41,142 bases of DNA from Pseudomonadota bacterium. GTDB lineage: Bacteria > Myxococcota_A > Polyangia > Polyangiales > Polyangiaceae. Made by a program: the position numbers and the translations under genes. The stretch lies in NCBI GenBank assembly GCA_023431345.1, contig JAEYWK010000008.1, positions 1 to 41,142 of the forward strand, read 5' to 3'. The notes under the pieces were generated by a model, which worked only from the letters and a program-made list of their open reading frames with translations, searched no databases and was not told the DNA's origin. Positions 38,442-41,142 of this stretch are shown in pieces; position 1 is the stretch's first letter; every line of letters begins with the position of its first letter.

Positions 38442-39671
38442 TCAACGCATCGGCCCCGTCTTGAGGCGCATGACATACAGCCACTCGCCCGGGGCCAGCG
38501 CGACGAGCTCACGATGGGGGATCCGCCCGCCGCCGACCAAACCTGCAAAAGAGGCGGCTCCGACCCAGCCGCCGACGTCGTAGTAGGCGTAGCCTTCGCC
38601 GACCACTGGCCCGGCCCCCACCAAGTAGCGCTTGCCGGCCTCGAGCGGGACGTTGATCGGACCGGAGCTGAAGAAGCCGCTCCCGCTGTTGTGGCTCGTG
38701 ATCTCGTTGTACCGGACTTCGTAATGATCTTCGGTCCACTCGTAGACGACGAAGCGCAGGTCTCGCGGTTGCTCCAGCAGCCAGTTCACTTCGAGCTCGA
38801 GTAGCTCGCGCGAGCTGTGCACGTCCATCACGTTGGTAGCCAGGTCGCCTCCCGTGATGGGGTCGACCTCTTCTCTCTTACCCAGCGCGTCGCTCGCGCT
38901 GGGGCCGCAGCCGCTGCTCACGTCACAGATCTCTTCCGTCTCCGAGCAGTCGGCGAGGCTCGTCGCGAGGCTCATGCCGTCTTCGCCGCAGGTGCCGCTG
39001 ATCTCATCGACGCAGGCCCCTTTCCCCGGATCGCAGACACGGGTGACGCACTCGGGCACGTCGTCGCGCTCGATGCAGGTGAAGCGAGCGTCGCAGGCGA
39101 CGACCAAGAGCTCTCGGGTGCCGCCGCTCGAACACTCGTAGATAGAGCCGTCTTTACAGAAGTGTGAGGAGGGCTCGCAGATCTGAGGCACGCACGCGCC
39201 GTTTTCGCACACGTCGTCACCGCAGCTCTTGCCCTTCGCCGGGAAGGTGCCGCTGGCCGTGCACGTCTTGAGCACGTTGCCATCGCACGCCAACGACGAA
39301 GGCGGGCAGGCGTTGGCCTCGCAGCGTGCGCTCTCCTCGACCTCGACGCAGTGGTGGTAGTCGCCGCAGGCGGTCACGAAGCTGGTGCCGCTACCGTCGG
39401 CTCGGCAGACGACGACCAGGTTGTCTTCACAGGTTTGCGCGAAGGGCTCGCACACCTTCTCAGGTTGGCCAGAGCAGCCTTCACAGGTGCCGCCGGTCGT
39501 CGTGCCGCTGCCTCCCTCACTCTTCCCGGAACCGCCCGCCTCGCCCGAGCTACTAGCACCAGCTCCGTCAGCTCCGCCTCGAGTGTCAGAGTCGGCGGGC
39601 TTGGAGCTGCCGCCACACCCGCTCAGGAGCACACACAACCCGAAACCGACCCAGACCGCCGAACTTGCCAC
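38442..39671 (-). CDS. Cysteine-rich myxobacterial lipoprotein
   Basis: The 409-residue product has a lipoprotein signal (lipobox LLSGC), a Ser/Gly-rich linker, and then more than twenty cysteines in short repeats (CEPFAQTCEDNLVVVC, CPPSSLACDGNVLKTC, CEPSSHFCKDGSIYEC, CDPGKGACVD), which suggests a string of small disulfide-linked units. The last 150 residues look like a beta-sandwich (NVMDVHSSRELLELEVNWLL, then WLYVMRLKTG). The GTG start is weakly supported. Its function is unknown, probably surface binding or adhesion. It is convergent with the SRPBCC gene. Confidence 0.8.
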   Translation of the reverse strand: MASSAVWVGFGLCVLLSGCGGSSKPADSDTRGGADGAGASSSGEAGGSGKSEGGSGTTTGGTCEGCSGQPEKVCEPFAQTCEDNLVVVCRADGSGTSFVTACGDYHHCVEVEESARCEANACPPSSLACDGNVLKTCTASGTFPAKGKSCGDDVCENGACVPQICEPSSHFCKDGSIYECSSGGTRELLVVACDARFTCIERDDVPECVTRVCDPGKGACVDEISGTCGEDGMSLATSLADCSETEEICDVSSGCGPSASDALGKREEVDPITGGDLATNVMDVHSSRELLELEVNWLLEQPRDLRFVVYEWTEDHYEVRYNEITSHNSGSGFFSSGPINVPLEAGKRYLVGAGPVVGEGYAYYDVGGWVGAASFAGLVGGGRIPHRELVALAPGEWLYVMRLKTGPMR

Positions 39672-39714
39672 ATCCGTATAGTGCCCGGCGGCGCGCGCGC
39701 TCGCTCTTATTTCG

Positions 39715-39747
39715 TCGCTTCTCGGTCGCTTCTCGGTCGCTTCTCGG
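39715..39747. repeat. 11-bp tandem repeat, three copies
   Basis: TCGCTTCTCGG repeated three times, then the partial TCGCGCGG. It lies in the intergenic stretch upstream of the Cys-rich lipoprotein start. No function is proposed. Confidence 0.85.
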
Positions 39748-39779
39748 TCGCGCGGACCCGCGCTGCCGCCTCGAAGCGC

Positions 39780-39928
39780 TCAGTCGTCGCCCTCGGCTCC
39801 ACTGAGCGCCAGGCGCAAAGCGTCGTAACCATAGCGTTCCCGGACGTGGTCGACGGTGCGGTGCAGGGGGGCGCGGTCGAACGACGAGTCAGCGGGAGGC
39901 GCGAAGAGGGAGACGACAGGCGGCGCTG
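39780..39928 (-). pseudogene. Possible C-terminal remnant of a Y-family DNA polymerase
   Basis: A minus-strand frame with no start codon in view reads VVSLFAPP, then DRAPLHRTVDHVRERYGYDA and LRLALSGAEGDD before a stop at 39780-39782. The short pattern of Leu-Phe followed by DHVRERYGYDALR is typical of the C terminus of DinB/ImuB-like polymerases. It overlaps the end of the VWA-like gene in another frame. This looks like a gene fragment left from a rearrangement; a chance resemblance is possible because only about 45 residues are available. Confidence 0.35.
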
Positions 39929-40887
39929 AAGCCCGTCGCGTCGATCTCGGCGCGGGCCTCGCCCTGGCGCTGCTTGCCGCTCGCGTCCGGCACCTTCACG
40001 ACGACCTCGACCGTGCGCTTACCGCCGCGCGCCGGCGAACAGTACGAGACCAGGTAGCCGCGCAAGAAGATGTCGTCGACCTCGCGCGCCAGCTCGTCGA
40101 CGGGCGTGCCGAGCGTGCCGAGCGATGCGGCAGCGCGCGTCGCGTCGTCGCCCACCCAGTCCAAGCTGGTGTCTTTCGACCACGTGCCCACCTTCAGCAG
40201 GAAGCTGCGCGTGCCTTCGAGGGCGTGCCGCGCCGCGGCCTCGTCTGCGCGGCCAGCCAAGTCGGGGCCACGCGCCACGATGATCAAGCTACCCAGCGGC
40301 GGAACGGGGCTCGCTTTGGCTAAGCGTGCGTCCAGCAATTTTCGGCCGTTTACGATGGCCGTGTACAGACTGCTCGAAGTATCGCGGGGCCGATAGGCGA
40401 GCAGCTTCGCGATGCCGGGGTCGGCCCCCAGCGGCGCCGCCATGGCGTTTCGCGGGTAGCGGGCTATCGAGCGCAGCTCCGGCGAGCCGTCGTAGGCGAC
40501 GAGCGTGACCGACTGGTGAAACCGCAGACGGTCGACCAACTGCGCGAGCCCCGCCCCGAGCGGACCGCGCTCTGCTTCCGTGAAGGCGCGGCTCCCGTCG
40601 ACCAACACGACCGCTTCGTGACCGGACAGTTCGCCGAGCGGCTGCACCTCGAGGTGGATCGCTGCGGGGTCGAGCGCGACGTCACCCTCGCGCACCTCGA
40701 AGCTCTCGGGACCCAGGCTCTCGGGAGCGGCACCCTGATCGCTCACGGAAACGAGCGCTACGACGCGGCCCGGCGGCATCGCCGCCAGCGCCAGCGACTC
40801 GACCTTCACGCCCGACCCGAAGGCCGCGCTACACCCTGTCGCGAGCGCCAGCAAGACCGCACCAGCGCGTGAGAAGTCGCAGCTCAT
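39889..40887 (-). CDS. VWA-like lipoprotein
   Basis: The 332-residue product has a lipoprotein signal (lipobox ATGC) and a domain resembling a von Willebrand A fold: VVALVSVSDQG, EAVVLVDGSRAF, LAQLVDRLRFHQSVTLVAYDGS, LYTAIVNGRKLLDA and GSLIIVARGPDLAGR. The metal motif would be D-x-S-x-S but reads DGSRA, so the site may be lost. The tail has a beta-sandwich-like section (LVSYCSPARGGKRTVEVVVKVPD). It is probably an exported interaction protein. The ATG at 40887 was chosen for the signal. The right-end repeat lies upstream. Confidence 0.75.
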   Translation of the reverse strand: MSCDFSRAGAVLLALATGCSAAFGSGVKVESLALAAMPPGRVVALVSVSDQGAAPESLGPESFEVREGDVALDPAAIHLEVQPLGELSGHEAVVLVDGSRAFTEAERGPLGAGLAQLVDRLRFHQSVTLVAYDGSPELRSIARYPRNAMAAPLGADPGIAKLLAYRPRDTSSSLYTAIVNGRKLLDARLAKASPVPPLGSLIIVARGPDLAGRADEAAARHALEGTRSFLLKVGTWSKDTSLDWVGDDATRAAASLGTLGTPVDELAREVDDIFLRGYLVSYCSPARGGKRTVEVVVKVPDASGKQRQGEARAEIDATGFSAACRLPLRASR

Positions 40888-40978
40888 GCGCTTCGCTTTA
40901 GACCACCGGGTGGCCATCGACCAGCGAACAGCGCCAACAAATGACGCTTGTTCTGACGACGGGGTGTGCGCTTGGGAC

Positions 40979-41100
40979 CACTAGCGAGTGTCCCTAATTG
41001 CTGGTCTCGCCGTAAACGTGCCCGTGCCCGTGCCCGTGCCCGACGGTCCGTAAGTTGCCGTCGGCGGTATCGGGGCTGGTAGGCCGGGGTTTGTGGCGCG
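40979..41100. repeat. Right copy of the ~120-bp dispersed repeat (inverted relative to the left end)
   Basis: Reading the minus strand, this copy gives the same order as the left end: CGCGCCACAAACC, GGCCTACCA, ACGGACCGTC, four GGGCAC hexamers (versus three on the left), GTTTACGG, AGGGACACT and CTAGT. Small indels separate the copies. It is followed by two palindromes (GCGCGTGCC-T-GGCACGCGC at 41097-41115, and CGCGGGCAGCTGCCCGCG at 41119-41136). Confidence 0.8.
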
Positions 41101-41136
41101 TGCCTGGCACGCGCGCGCCGCGGGCAGCTGCCCGCG
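41097..41136. repeat. Two adjacent GC-rich palindromes at the window end
   Basis: GCGCGTGCC-T-GGCACGCGC (41097-41115) and the perfect CGCGGGCAGCTGCCCGCG (41119-41136). They could be terminator stems for a gene beyond the window or part of a repeat element; no T-run is visible. Confidence 0.5.
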
Positions 41137-41142
41137 CAGTCG

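Noticed and set aside
41097..41136. A rho-independent terminator at the right edge
   Set aside because: Strong stems but no T-run within the window; kept only as palindromes.

Overview
The window looks like chromosomal DNA of a delta-proteobacterial myxobacterium, probably of the Polyangiales/Sorangium type. The support is very high GC, a MYXO-CTERM-like protein tail, many lipoproteins with Gly/Ser-rich linkers, a DUF1592/DUF1552 pair, a DUF5995 protein and a Hanks-type Ser/Thr kinase with a Pro-rich tail. This placement is inference from gene content. No rRNA, tRNA, CRISPR array or transposase was seen.

Layout. 1-7.3 kb: phosphofructokinase, a zinc-free MDR reductase, an HTTM membrane protein and several uncharacterised small proteins. 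7.3-11.6 kb: a secreted family-9 pectate lyase-like protein, then a MarR regulator coupled to a CBS-containing ClC protein, with two palindromes over the MarR start. 11.6-26.2 kb: the centrepiece, a catecholate siderophore locus. A leftward operon encodes a TonB-dependent receptor, a beta-propeller-like lipoprotein and a PepSY membrane protein, an arrangement like the xenosiderophore system XusABC. A rightward operon encodes EntC, EntE, EntB, a small methyltransferase, EntA, an MFS exporter and a one-module NRPS (C-A-PCP-TE). Two strong Fur palindromes lie between the operons. 26.2-30.3 kb: cupin, SnoaL-like, FGE-like, expansin lipoprotein and a GQGGF-repeat lipoprotein. 30.7-35 kb: the DUF1592/DUF1552 pair with a clear terminator, then a DUF5995 protein. 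35-41 kb: Ser/Thr kinase, a one-TM protein, an ArsR/SRPBCC pair with a readable promoter-operator, a Cys-rich lipoprotein, a possible Y-family polymerase remnant and a VWA-like lipoprotein.

How the siderophore genes fit together. EntC, EntB and EntA make 2,3-dihydroxybenzoate (DHB) from chorismate; EntE loads it on the aryl carrier of EntB; the NRPS joins it to an amino acid. The adenylation pocket read by hand (D-A-E-D-I-G-T-V-V-K) has two acidic side positions. It is unlike the serine pocket of EntF and suggests a diamino acid such as lysine. MxcG of myxochelin synthesis ends in a reductase; this protein ends in a thioesterase with an intact triad. An azotochelin-like bis-DHB-lysine acid, possibly methylated, is therefore a plausible product. 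No Fes-type esterase and no ABC importer are present, which fits an amide siderophore whose iron is released by reduction near the PepSY protein.

Both ends of the window carry diverged inverted copies of one ~120-bp repeat containing GGGCAC hexamers.
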